In this document: positions 5,124-12,037 of the stretch, piece after piece
Numbering within the stretch: the first letter of the stretch is position 1
How the letters are laid out: each line of letters opens with the position of its first letter
NCBI GenBank assembly: GCA_021160955.1
Contig: JAGHBM010000027.1
Span: 1 to 12,037, forward strand
Direction: 5' to 3'
Source of the DNA: Candidatus Aenigmatarchaeota archaeon
GTDB lineage: Archaea; Aenigmatarchaeota; Aenigmatarchaeia; PWEA01; JAGHBM01
Length of the DNA stretch: 12,037 nucleotides
Position numbers and translations under genes: made by a program
Notes under the pieces: generated by a model
Told to the model about the DNA's origin: nothing
The model's database searches: none
What the model saw: only the letters and a program-made list of their open reading frames with translations

Positions 5124-5528
5124 ATGAAAAAAGGGCAAAATCTTATATTGGAGCAGGTCTTCATTTTTGCGATCGGCGTTATAATATTCATAATGGTATA
5201 CTTTTCATTTTTGAGTATAAGCAACAACATAGAAAGCGTATCAAGAGATGATCAGATGAAAGAAGTTGGAAGTTACATAACTTCGTGTATTGTTAAAAGT
5301 TGTCTTGGTCCTGAAGAATCGAGATTCGCATATAAAATTCCAAAGGACCTATCCGGCAAACAATACTCCGGAGAGCTTGGTAATGGAGAACTGAACATAA
5401 CGGTAGACGAAAACACATTCAGCTTTCCTATAAACATCAGTTGCTCGATTGAAGGAAATTTCACTAGCAGAACAGGAATGATTGAAATATCTAAGAGAAA
5501 TGGTAAAATTTTGGTGGAAAGAATATGA
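5124..5528 (+). CDS. Prepilin-like protein, minor pilin (134 aa)
   Basis: MKKGQNLILEQVFIFAIGVI shows a class III signal peptide with cleavage after Gly4. The mature protein would have Glu at +6, close to the Glu+5 used by type IV pilins in assembly. A single membrane helix covers about 8-31. The ectodomain holds three cysteines (C55, C60 and one near residue 108) and three sequons (NIT, NIS, NFT). It ends by overlapping the ATPase start by 4 nt (ATGA), which indicates translational coupling. It is probably a minor pilin or initiator of assembly, by family and position. Confidence 0.85.
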   Translation: MKKGQNLILEQVFIFAIGVIIFIMVYFSFLSISNNIESVSRDDQMKEVGSYITSCIVKSCLGPEESRFAYKIPKDLSGKQYSGELGNGELNITVDENTFSFPINISCSIEGNFTSRTGMIEISKRNGKILVERI

Positions 5529-7342
5529 GATTGGACAAGCTCAAAGCAGTTGCCAGAATGCTCGAAAAGAAAGAGTCAAAAAACAAGATAGAAAAAAAGG
5601 AACCGGACAAACTCGACAAAAATATAGACAAATTAGTCAAATCTCCAAGTGAAAAAAAAGAGATACCTCTGAGTACTTCACCACCAAAACTTTCAATGAT
5701 CATTAAAAAAATATCAACAACTCTGAAAAAGAAGAAGGGAAAAAAGAAAGGAAAAGAAAAGACGAAAGAAGAAGGGAAAGGTCTAAAAATACCTGAAGTT
5801 GCAGTGGGAAAAATAGAAAAGAAAAAGCTGAAGGAAGTCGATCTGACAAAGGTTAATCTTTACTATCCATTGATTCCTCGAAATCCTAGGAGAGGAGAAA
5901 CTGTATATGCGTATGCCCACATAAAGTGGGATGACGTAAAAAAAGTTCTTATCTACGAAGTAGTCGAACCCGTTCTCTCAAGAGAAGAAAAAATGCTGTT
6001 GGATAAGATAAGAGAAACCTTGGAAGATCGGCTCGAAGTCAACCTGACGAGGCTCAAAACGGAAAGAGCAAGAAAATACCTCGATGAGAAGTTCAACGAA
6101 GTACTTGACTTCTTGGGGATTAAACTTGGGGACAAAAAGTGGAAAAAATTCCTTTACTACATGTACAGGGATTACATAGGCCTTGGTAAAATAGAACCGC
6201 TGATGCACGATCCTTACCTTGAAGATATATCCTGCGATGGTGTCGGTATACCAATCTATGTTTACCACAGGAACCCATTCTTCGGATCAATAGAAACCAA
6301 CATCGTGTTTGAAACCAAGGAAGAACTCGACACGTTCGTCATGAAACTTGCTCAAAAGGGTGAAAAATCCATCTCCATGGCAGAACCATTGCTCGATGCA
6401 TCCCTGCCCGACGGTAGCAGAATACAAATAACATTCGGAACTGACATCGCAAAAAGAGGTAGTAACTTTACCATAAGAAAATTCGTGGAGAGACCACTCA
6501 CACCAATAGACCTCATAAATTTTGGAACTGTGGATAGCAGAATGTTAGCTTACCTATGGTACTGTATTGAACATGGAAAGAGCATACTCGTGTCTGGTGG
6601 AACGGCAACCGGCAAAACAACTTTCCTCAACGTTCTGTCGATGTTCATTAGACCCAACATGAAAATAGTTTCAATAGAAGATACTCCTGAACTCAGGTTC
6701 TCCCATCCACATTGGATCTCTGAGGTTGCCAGACAACCCATATCCGATGTTAGTGGAAAGAAATTTGGTCAAGTAGATTTGTACGACCTTCTGAGAGCCA
6801 GTCTGAGACAGAGGCCAGATTACTTGATAGTCGGAGAAGTTAGAGGTAAAGAAGCGTATGTTTTGTTCCAACAAATGGTCACGGGACACCCCGGACTTTC
6901 AACCATACACGCGGATAGCATAGAGAAATTGGTAGACAGGCTCACGACCGAACCAATAAATCTACCACCATCACTCATAGAGAACTTGGACATAATAGTG
7001 TTTTTAAGGAGAGTTAAAATAGGAAAAGCTTACCTAAGAAGGGTGAGTGATCTATTGGAAGTTGAGAGATACGATAGAAAGAGAAACAAGATAATAACAA
7101 ATGAAGTATTCAAATGGGTCCCAGAAACCGATTCATACACATCTCCCAGTGGAAGTATAATATTGGAAAGATTGTCAGAATCTATGGGTATAGATGAGAA
7201 AGAAATATCCGAAGAGATAATGAACAGAACAAAAGTCTTGGAATGGATGAGAAAGAAGGGAATATCCGATTACAGAGAATTTGGAAAGATAATCAGGATG
7301 TATTACGCTAATTCTAAAGAACTGTTCGAGATGGTGGGATGA
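5525..7342 (+). CDS. Type II/IV secretion (VirB11/TadA/FlaI-type) pilus ATPase
   Basis: The 605-aa cytoplasmic hexameric ATPase drives pilin extraction and filament growth. Residues 1 to about 110 are an unusual Lys/Glu-rich, low-complexity region with a run such as LKKKKGKKKGKEK. The N-terminal domain follows, then the core: Walker A GGTATGKT (358-365), an Asp box with SIEDTPELRF, Walker B LIVGEVRG (434-441, with Glu438), and the His box TIHADS (460-465). The typical FlaI/TadA motif SGGTATGKTTFLN is complete, so the enzyme should be active. It overlaps the preceding and following genes by 4 nt each. Two platform genes directly downstream place it in an Epd/Tad-like pilus rather than an archaellum, which would have a single larger FlaJ and FlaH. 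A secretion role cannot be excluded. Confidence 0.96.
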   Translation: MRLDKLKAVARMLEKKESKNKIEKKEPDKLDKNIDKLVKSPSEKKEIPLSTSPPKLSMIIKKISTTLKKKKGKKKGKEKTKEEGKGLKIPEVAVGKIEKKKLKEVDLTKVNLYYPLIPRNPRRGETVYAYAHIKWDDVKKVLIYEVVEPVLSREEKMLLDKIRETLEDRLEVNLTRLKTERARKYLDEKFNEVLDFLGIKLGDKKWKKFLYYMYRDYIGLGKIEPLMHDPYLEDISCDGVGIPIYVYHRNPFFGSIETNIVFETKEELDTFVMKLAQKGEKSISMAEPLLDASLPDGSRIQITFGTDIAKRGSNFTIRKFVERPLTPIDLINFGTVDSRMLAYLWYCIEHGKSILVSGGTATGKTTFLNVLSMFIRPNMKIVSIEDTPELRFSHPHWISEVARQPISDVSGKKFGQVDLYDLLRASLRQRPDYLIVGEVRGKEAYVLFQQMVTGHPGLSTIHADSIEKLVDRLTTEPINLPPSLIENLDIIVFLRRVKIGKAYLRRVSDLLEVERYDRKRNKIITNEVFKWVPETDSYTSPSGSIILERLSESMGIDEKEISEEIMNRTKVLEWMRKKGISDYREFGKIIRMYYANSKELFEMVG

Positions 7343-8259
7343 TGGAACTTAAAAGCCTTCCGTTGTTCACGGATTTTTTAGATTGGTACAAAAAAACATC
7401 TTACAAGTTATTCTCAAACATAATAGAAAAACAGACAAAATACTTTGAAAGTCTTAGACCAGACCTAAAAAAAGCTAACATGAAGATAAGTCTTAGAGAA
7501 TATTTGTCCATAGGGGTGATGACGACTGTATTGAGTTTTGTGATATCACTTGCACTAACTTTGATTATGAGTATGTTCATAAGTGGGTTTTCCGTTATCG
7601 CAAGAATAATGTTCTCACTATCGATGAGTATAATGATATCAGTGTCAACATTTCTTTTTTTCTACATGTATCCAACTTATGTGGTTAATCAAAGGAGAAG
7701 GAGTATAGATTTCACGCTACCGTTTGCAACCCTGTATTTGGCGACGATAAGTGGAGGCAATGCCCCAATAAAAACTATGTTCAAAATATTATCAGAGTTT
7801 GAGGACTTCGGTGAAATAAGTAAAGAAGCTGCGGAGATAACAAAAAATATAGAATTCTTCGGAATGAGTGCACTTGATGCACTTAAAAAAGCCGCTGACA
7901 AATCTCCGTCGGAAGAGTTCAAAGAATTGTTGTGGGGAATAAACACTACCGTCTCGAGTGGCGGGGACCTGTCCAGATATCTGCACGAAAAATCAATGGA
8001 ATTCATGCAAGACTACAGAAGAAGAATGAAAGAATATGCGCAAGGAATGTCAACGGCATTAGAAGTGTACATAACAGTGGTAATCGTTGGATCAATATTC
8101 TTCGTTGTCATATCATCTCTCATGAGTGCATTTGGACTTGGAACATCTTTCGTTGAGCTAATAGTTATTTCACAGTTTTTAACCATATTTGTGGGGTTAC
8201 CATTGATATCCATTGGTTTCATATTCTTCCTTAAAAGACTCTCACCACTGAGGAAATGA
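7339..8259 (+). CDS. TadC/PilC-type pilus platform protein, first of two
   Basis: This 306-aa membrane protein has the type II secretion F-domain layout. A cytoplasmic N-terminus is followed by membrane helices at about 57-82 and 86-113. The conserved cytoplasmic domain (about 125-235) has SGGNAPIKTMFKIL and VSSGGDLSRYL, and two C-terminal helices lie at about 240-265 and 272-298. Such proteins form the inner-membrane platform that the ATPase turns or moves to insert pilins. Archaellum FlaJ is about 550 aa with two F domains; here the function is split over two adjacent single-domain genes, as in bacterial TadB/TadC and archaeal Epd pili. Start ATG overlaps the ATPase stop (ATGA) and the stop overlaps the next start. 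Confidence 0.92.
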   Translation: MMELKSLPLFTDFLDWYKKTSYKLFSNIIEKQTKYFESLRPDLKKANMKISLREYLSIGVMTTVLSFVISLALTLIMSMFISGFSVIARIMFSLSMSIMISVSTFLFFYMYPTYVVNQRRRSIDFTLPFATLYLATISGGNAPIKTMFKILSEFEDFGEISKEAAEITKNIEFFGMSALDALKKAADKSPSEEFKELLWGINTTVSSGGDLSRYLHEKSMEFMQDYRRRMKEYAQGMSTALEVYITVVIVGSIFFVVISSLMSAFGLGTSFVELIVISQFLTIFVGLPLISIGFIFFLKRLSPLRK

Positions 8260-9194
8260 TTATGAGAAGTATAAAAGAATGGACCACAGAAGACTACATA
8301 AAAAATCTATCTATAATAATCAGCAGTCTTTCTATATTTCTTGCTACGATAATTTTTAAGGATGCTGGTACGGTCTCGGCTGTGTTCTTATTTTCGGTAA
8401 TCATAGGAGTTGTCCCATACTTCATATTCAGATATCTCAGGGTGAGGGAAATCGCTGCCATGGAATATCAACTGCCAAGCTTCTTAAGAGATCTTGCAGA
8501 AGAGAACAAGAGCGGCATGTCGTTTTTAAAGTCGATGGAGGCATGTTCGAGAAGAGACTATGGAAGACTCTCAAAGGAGATAAAGAAGATGTACTATCAA
8601 ATGACTTGGGGAATACCATTGGACAAGGCAATTAAAAAATTCTCCGACCGGGTTAAAGAGAGTAACCTGATAAGAAGGTCCATGAATATAATATTGGAAG
8701 CCTACAGGAGTGGTGGAGACATGATATCAACTATGGAGAGCATCGCTTCTGACACTTCGATAATAAAAGAAGCTGAGAAGGAAAGAAAGAGTGCTATGGG
8801 ACAACACATAATAATAATGTACCTCATATACTTCACATTCATAGGTATTCTAATAGCACTTACAAAAGTGCTCACATCGTTTTCTGGTGGATTCTCGATA
8901 GGATCTTTGCAAAAGACAAAAGGTATATGTGAGATGCTGACGAGTGGTATGGGTGGTGCCATATGCACATTCTTCTTTGGTATATGTAATCTATTTGGCC
9001 TTGGAAGTGGAACTGCATGTTACTACAGGGCAATGTTCCTCTCAATGGCACTCGTCCAAGGACTCTTTTCTGGATTGGTAGCTGGGCAAATTGGAGAAGA
9101 ATCGGTTTTTGCCGGTATCAAACACAGTCTCATAATGCTCGGAATTGGATTTGCAGCATATCTCATAGCGGTAAAGGTGTGGATAGGCGTATGA
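8256..9194 (+). CDS. TadC/PilC-type pilus platform protein, second of two
   Basis: This 312-aa protein has the same family fold: helices at about 18-34 and 38-61, a cytoplasmic F domain with LPSFLRDLAEENKSGMS and AYRSGGDMISTM (about 73-180), then helices at about 184-207, 257-279 and 290-309. Between the last groups lies a Gly-rich loop (208-257) with four cysteines (225, 237, 244, 255), which by topology should face outside and may carry disulfides. The first platform protein has no such loop. It probably pairs with the product of the gene before it. ATGA overlaps link it to both neighbours. Confidence 0.92.
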   Translation: MIMRSIKEWTTEDYIKNLSIIISSLSIFLATIIFKDAGTVSAVFLFSVIIGVVPYFIFRYLRVREIAAMEYQLPSFLRDLAEENKSGMSFLKSMEACSRRDYGRLSKEIKKMYYQMTWGIPLDKAIKKFSDRVKESNLIRRSMNIILEAYRSGGDMISTMESIASDTSIIKEAEKERKSAMGQHIIIMYLIYFTFIGILIALTKVLTSFSGGFSIGSLQKTKGICEMLTSGMGGAICTFFFGICNLFGLGSGTACYYRAMFLSMALVQGLFSGLVAGQIGEESVFAGIKHSLIMLGIGFAAYLIAVKVWIGV

Positions 9195-9634
9195 AGTTGA
9201 AAGGACAATTTAACATAGAGTACATGTTCTCACTCATAGTCTTCATAATGGTGGTGTTGTACATATCCACTCAAGTATCGAATGTTATCCCCATACACCA
9301 TCAAGATTCCATAGAAAACCTCCTATACAACGATGCGGCCAAGGCATCTGAGATTTTGATAAAAGATCCAGTAAATGGATTTGCATACTCACCTTACAAT
9401 TTAAGTGCAACCAAGATGTTGATTTTCAAAACCGTATGTGACAACAACTATGAAGATGCAAAAAAAATAATCAATCTCCACAACAGAGACTTCCAATTGT
9501 CCGTGGAACTAAACAACACGATAAACTATACATGTGGGATGGATCATGTTCCAGAAGGGGTTGCATCTGTTGAAGTTAAAAGATATGGCGTAACGGATAA
9601 CCAAATAACAAAAATAGACTTGAAGGTGTGGTAA
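9191..9634 (+). CDS. Prepilin with class III signal peptide (147 aa)
   Basis: The protein starts MKLKGQFNIEYMFSLIVFIM. Cleavage after Gly5 gives QFNIE, with Glu at exactly +5, the residue that neutralises the pilin N-terminus in type IV filaments. The membrane helix covers about 12-30. The ectodomain has sequons NLS, NNT and NYT and two cysteines (in TVCDN and YTCGM) that could pair. ATG 9191 is chosen over an upstream in-frame start because it overlaps the stop of the platform gene (ATGA) and gives the full signal. A minor or second structural pilin is likely; which one cannot be told. Confidence 0.88.
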   Translation: MKLKGQFNIEYMFSLIVFIMVVLYISTQVSNVIPIHHQDSIENLLYNDAAKASEILIKDPVNGFAYSPYNLSATKMLIFKTVCDNNYEDAKKIINLHNRDFQLSVELNNTINYTCGMDHVPEGVASVEVKRYGVTDNQITKIDLKVW

Positions 9635-10956
9635 TGAAAAAAGGGTTCATCCATATGGTGGAGATAGTTCTCGTCTCATTGGTTACTATAATATCACTTC
9701 CTGTACTTCTATATCCGTGGAGTGAAACTTCAAAGTGGCCGGACACGCTTCTATATATGAAAGGAGATGATGTCATTGCATCCTTAGACGAGCTAAATGA
9801 CAGTAATGGCAGCTTCCTACAAAACATAATGGGAAAGAACGAAAGTGAAATAAAATATGAGATACAAAAATTTCTCGGTGGAAGCCAATACAATTTGGTA
9901 AGCTACGGTATCTATTCTGACGGTGCAATAAAGAACAGAATAAGGGTAGGATTCAACTGCACGACGGCTGGATGCAACCAATCAATGATCAATTATCTGA
10001 GAAACGTATTAACCCCATGCTATGTTAACGGTAGATACGTAAGTTTTGACATAATTCCTTTCTCCTACGGCAAATTGGACAAGTACGACTTAGATGTTAT
10101 ATTTGTAAACGATACTGCACAGGTAGACAGAATCGATAAAAACATCGACGAGGTAAAAAGATTTTTGTCCGAAGGTGGAGGAATTATTCTTTTCATCAAT
10201 TCAAAGAATTTGACAATTGATTGGAATGCAAACAGGGATGTCTACTCGGATATCTTCGGTCTTTCCAATCCAGGTGGATCTGGTGGCAGTGGATATCTTA
10301 GCTTCACGAACCCAAACGATCCAACCAAGAAGAACTATGAAATCCAAAAATATTTTTACGGTGTAGGAGCATACGTGGAAATAGATCCAGCCACGAACAT
10401 CGGTACTCTTAGAATATGGGACGAAGACCACGACGTTGAAATGAACCCCGGATGTACATCAGTGAATGTTGACACCAATATAACAACTCCAGGATATGAG
10501 GAAAATAACTTAAAAGAAGGTGACACCTTCACGATGAACTTTGACAACAAGGAATTTAATTTTTCAGTTGAAAAAATAGACAAAAACTGCAAGTATGTTA
10601 TATTTAACTTCTTGAGAAAACCAACATTATTCGAATTCAACGATTTCACAACTGCCCAAAAAGTTAAGCCGATTGATGACGATTTTGACAGAATAGTGCT
10701 TGAAACTTCCGGTGACAAATGTGCATTGATAATAAACAACACCGCCGCTGGTAGAGTAGCCTGGGTACACGACGGGAATGGAAATGATGTATATGCATTG
10801 CTGAAGAGCTCTATAATATGGGCATCTGGTAGTGGCTGGTGGAATGTACTGAGAACTATTACTGGAGAGCAGGTAAAGGTAAGCTACTTTGTTTCAAGTG
10901 GCGAGGAATTTCACGAACCATATTGGGTAGAAATGACATTGTGGTACGTATATTAG
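9634..10956 (+). CDS. Large prepilin-like surface protein with GATase-like fold (440 aa)
   Basis: It starts MKKGFIHMVEIVLVSLVTII: KKG, Glu at +6 and one hydrophobic helix (about 9-28), like the other prepilins. The large ectodomain carries about ten N-glycosylation sequons and several cysteines. Residues 150-190 (YDLDVIFVND, then EVKRFLSEGGGIILFI) resemble the ThuA/glutamine-amidotransferase-like Rossmann fold. A matching C-terminal part lies at about 361-400 (AGRVAWVHD, YALLKSSIIW), interrupted by an inserted beta-rich domain (about 230-345). No amidotransferase Cys nucleophile in a GxCxG setting is seen, so a structural or binding role is more likely than catalysis. As last gene of the unit it may be a tip or adhesin subunit. 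Its ATG shares one base with the previous stop (TAATG). Confidence 0.8.
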   Translation: MKKGFIHMVEIVLVSLVTIISLPVLLYPWSETSKWPDTLLYMKGDDVIASLDELNDSNGSFLQNIMGKNESEIKYEIQKFLGGSQYNLVSYGIYSDGAIKNRIRVGFNCTTAGCNQSMINYLRNVLTPCYVNGRYVSFDIIPFSYGKLDKYDLDVIFVNDTAQVDRIDKNIDEVKRFLSEGGGIILFINSKNLTIDWNANRDVYSDIFGLSNPGGSGGSGYLSFTNPNDPTKKNYEIQKYFYGVGAYVEIDPATNIGTLRIWDEDHDVEMNPGCTSVNVDTNITTPGYEENNLKEGDTFTMNFDNKEFNFSVEKIDKNCKYVIFNFLRKPTLFEFNDFTTAQKVKPIDDDFDRIVLETSGDKCALIINNTAAGRVAWVHDGNGNDVYALLKSSIIWASGSGWWNVLRTITGEQVKVSYFVSSGEEFHEPYWVEMTLWYVY

Positions 10957-10957
10957 C

Positions 10958-10969
10958 AAAATTATTTTA
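10958..10969 (+). promoter_or_regulatory. Possible TATA box of the nmd3 gene
   Basis: AAAATTATTTTA lies about 25 nt before ATG 10988, with no Shine-Dalgarno between. A leaderless start for the translation-factor unit is possible, although read-through from the pilus genes 31 nt upstream cannot be excluded. Confidence 0.4.
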
Positions 10970-10987
10970 GAACGACACGTGATTGAA

Positions 10988-11641
10988 ATGAAATCAAAGT
11001 TCTGTATAAAATGTGGGAAGAAAACTGAAACCCTTTTCAACGGGTTGTGTGAAGAATGCTTCAAAGAGATGAACGAATTAATATCTGTTCCAGAAAAAGC
11101 CAAAATAAGTGTATGTAAAATTTGCGGAAGGGCAAAGATAAAGAAGTGGGAAAAAATTGACATCGACGACGCCATAAAAAGACTGATAAAAACAAATGGG
11201 AAATTAGAGAAGATAAAAATCGAGAAAGAATGGAAAAACAAAAAACTACTGGTGAAGATAAAAGCCTCTGGATTCTTAAATGAAAAAGTTAAGAAATCCG
11301 AGACTAAGGAAATTGAGATAACAATAGAAGAAAAGCTGTGTGATACTTGTGGAAAGATAGTCGGTGGTTATTATGAGTCCGTCATCCAATTAAGGTCTAA
11401 GGACAAAAACAAGTTAGAGAAAACTTTGAGAGATATAGAAAACATAGTGTACAACAACAATGGATTTATAGTAAAGATTTTAAAAAATAAGAATGGTGTT
11501 GATGTATATATTACGCCGAAGAGCTTGCTGAACAAAATATCAAGATCGATCAAATACAATGAGATAAAAACGTCGTATACCTTAGTTGGTATGAAAGATG
11601 GTAAGAATTTATATAGATCAACGATGTTACTTAGATTGTGA
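10988..11641 (+). CDS. NMD3 family ribosome-biogenesis protein
   Basis: The 217-aa protein has the NMD3 N-terminal zinc-binding region: C6/C9 (CIKC), C21/C24 (CEEC), C43/C46 (CKIC) and C118/C121 (CDTC). A mixed alpha/beta part follows, with YYESVIQLR and a C-terminal LVGMKDGKNLYRS strand region, as in archaeal NMD3. In eukaryotes NMD3 binds the 60S subunit and carries it out of the nucleus. In archaea it is taken to act on the 50S subunit during maturation or recycling. It is near the short end for the family. I prefer ATG 10988 to in-frame GTG 10979 because of codon strength and TATA spacing. The gene for aIF1A follows after 13 nt, which supports a translation role. Confidence 0.9.
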   Translation: MKSKFCIKCGKKTETLFNGLCEECFKEMNELISVPEKAKISVCKICGRAKIKKWEKIDIDDAIKRLIKTNGKLEKIKIEKEWKNKKLLVKIKASGFLNEKVKKSETKEIEITIEEKLCDTCGKIVGGYYESVIQLRSKDKNKLEKTLRDIENIVYNNNGFIVKILKNKNGVDVYITPKSLLNKISRSIKYNEIKTSYTLVGMKDGKNLYRSTMLLRL

Positions 11642-11654
11642 ATGGTGATACAAA

Positions 11655-11948
11655 ATGGAAGAAGAAGTTATTAGAGTTAGAATACCCAAAGAAGGTGAGA
11701 TACTTGGAAAAGTTACTGCAATGTTGGGAGCAAATAGAATACAAGTTGAATGCGATGATGGAAAGGAAAGAATATGTAGAATACCCGGTAAAATGAAAAA
11801 AAGGATATGGACAAGGGTAGACGACATAGTTCTTATAAAGCCTTGGGAATATCAATACGATACGAGAGGAGACCTCGTTTGGAAGTACACGAAGAACCAA
11901 GCATACGTACTCAAGAAAAAGGGCTACTTAAAAAATATAGAAATTTAA
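11655..11948 (+). CDS. Translation initiation factor aIF1A
   Basis: The 97-aa protein has the usual archaeal length. It begins MEEEVIRVRIPKEGEILG, and the OB fold covers most of it: KVTAMLGANRIQVECDDGKERICRIPGKM, then RIWTRVDDIVLIKPWEY and the archaeal-type end RGDLVWKYTKNQAYVLKKKGYL. The factor binds the A-site of the small ribosomal subunit and helps start-site selection and subunit joining. GGTGAT (11644-11649) before the ATG is a short ribosome-binding site. It sits between NMD3 and a probable KH-domain gene, a grouping in keeping with archaeal translation clusters. Confidence 0.96.
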   Translation: MEEEVIRVRIPKEGEILGKVTAMLGANRIQVECDDGKERICRIPGKMKKRIWTRVDDIVLIKPWEYQYDTRGDLVWKYTKNQAYVLKKKGYLKNIEI

Positions 11949-11958
11949 GGTTTTCTAA

Positions 11959-12037
11959 ATGATTAAAACGATTAGAATTTCAAAAGATAGAGTAAGGGTT
12001 CTAAAAAGTTGCTTAAAAGACATTGAAGAGAAAACAG
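11959..12037 (+). CDS. Start of a probable KH-domain RNA-binding protein, truncated by window end
   Basis: Only 26 codons are visible, reading MIKTIRISKDRVRVLKSCL then KDIEEKT. Archaeal KH (Pno1/Dim2-like) proteins, which often lie near aIF1A, start with a basic strand, a DRVGVLIG-type turn and a helix ending in IEEKT. The first and last parts agree, but the GxxG loop appears shortened and lost here. The ATG follows the aIF1A stop by 10 nt. The family call depends on the missing part. Confidence 0.5.
   Translation, partial: MIKTIRISKDRVRVLKSCLKDIEEKT

Noticed and set aside
7339..9194. The two platform genes as a frameshifted single FlaJ
   Set aside because: Each has its own full set of flanking helices and F domain and its own ATGA-coupled start, so they are two complete proteins rather than a broken one.
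1..12037. CRISPR array, insertion sequence or toxin-antitoxin module
   Set aside because: No regularly spaced repeats, no transposase and no paired small genes of such families were seen; the only repeats are the two modules in the tRNA insertion.

Overview
The window is archaeal. It carries a group II chaperonin (thermosome), an archaeal translation pair (NMD3 and aIF1A), pilins with class III signal peptides, AT-rich TATA boxes about 25-28 nt before start codons, and tRNA genes that appear to hold introns of the archaeal bulge-helix-bulge type. Base composition is AT-rich and isoleucine AUA codons are common. The small unrecognised proteins and tightly overlapping genes would suit a DPANN-type lineage, but this is inference and no phylogenetic marker was tested.

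Layout. Positions 1-115 (minus): 5' part of tRNA-Val(CAC), interrupted in its T-loop and running off the window. Positions 179-1115 (plus): two small genes, an unrecognised helical protein and a PepSY-like protein. Positions 1126-1479 (minus): a tRNA-Ile with anticodon UAU that is contiguous only after removal of three insertions of about 23, 25 and 228 nt, in the D-arm, anticodon loop and T-loop. Positions 1480-1692: AT-rich leader. Positions 1693-3318: thermosome. Positions 3328-10956: a pilus locus on the plus strand, made of a coiled-coil protein, a two-TM miniprotein, a probable major pilin followed by a T-rich terminator, and then a second transcription unit with two more prepilin-like proteins, a VirB11/TadA-type ATPase, two consecutive TadC/PilC-type platform proteins, a further prepilin and a 440-aa prepilin-like protein with a probable glutamine-amidotransferase-like fold. 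Positions 10988 to the end: NMD3, aIF1A and the start of what looks like a KH-domain protein, a translation and ribosome-biogenesis cluster.

How it works together. The pilus locus contains what an archaeal type IV (Epd/Tad-like) pilus needs at the membrane: subunits, secretion ATPase and two-part platform. It has no prepilin peptidase, which must be elsewhere if the system works. Most genes from 5124 on are joined by 1-4 nt overlaps, so translational coupling is likely.

The most unusual content is the pair of tRNA genes. Both are broken at the same place in the T-loop (position 59/60). The complete one holds a 228-nt hairpin-rich insertion with an internally duplicated module, far longer than the usual archaeal tRNA intron.
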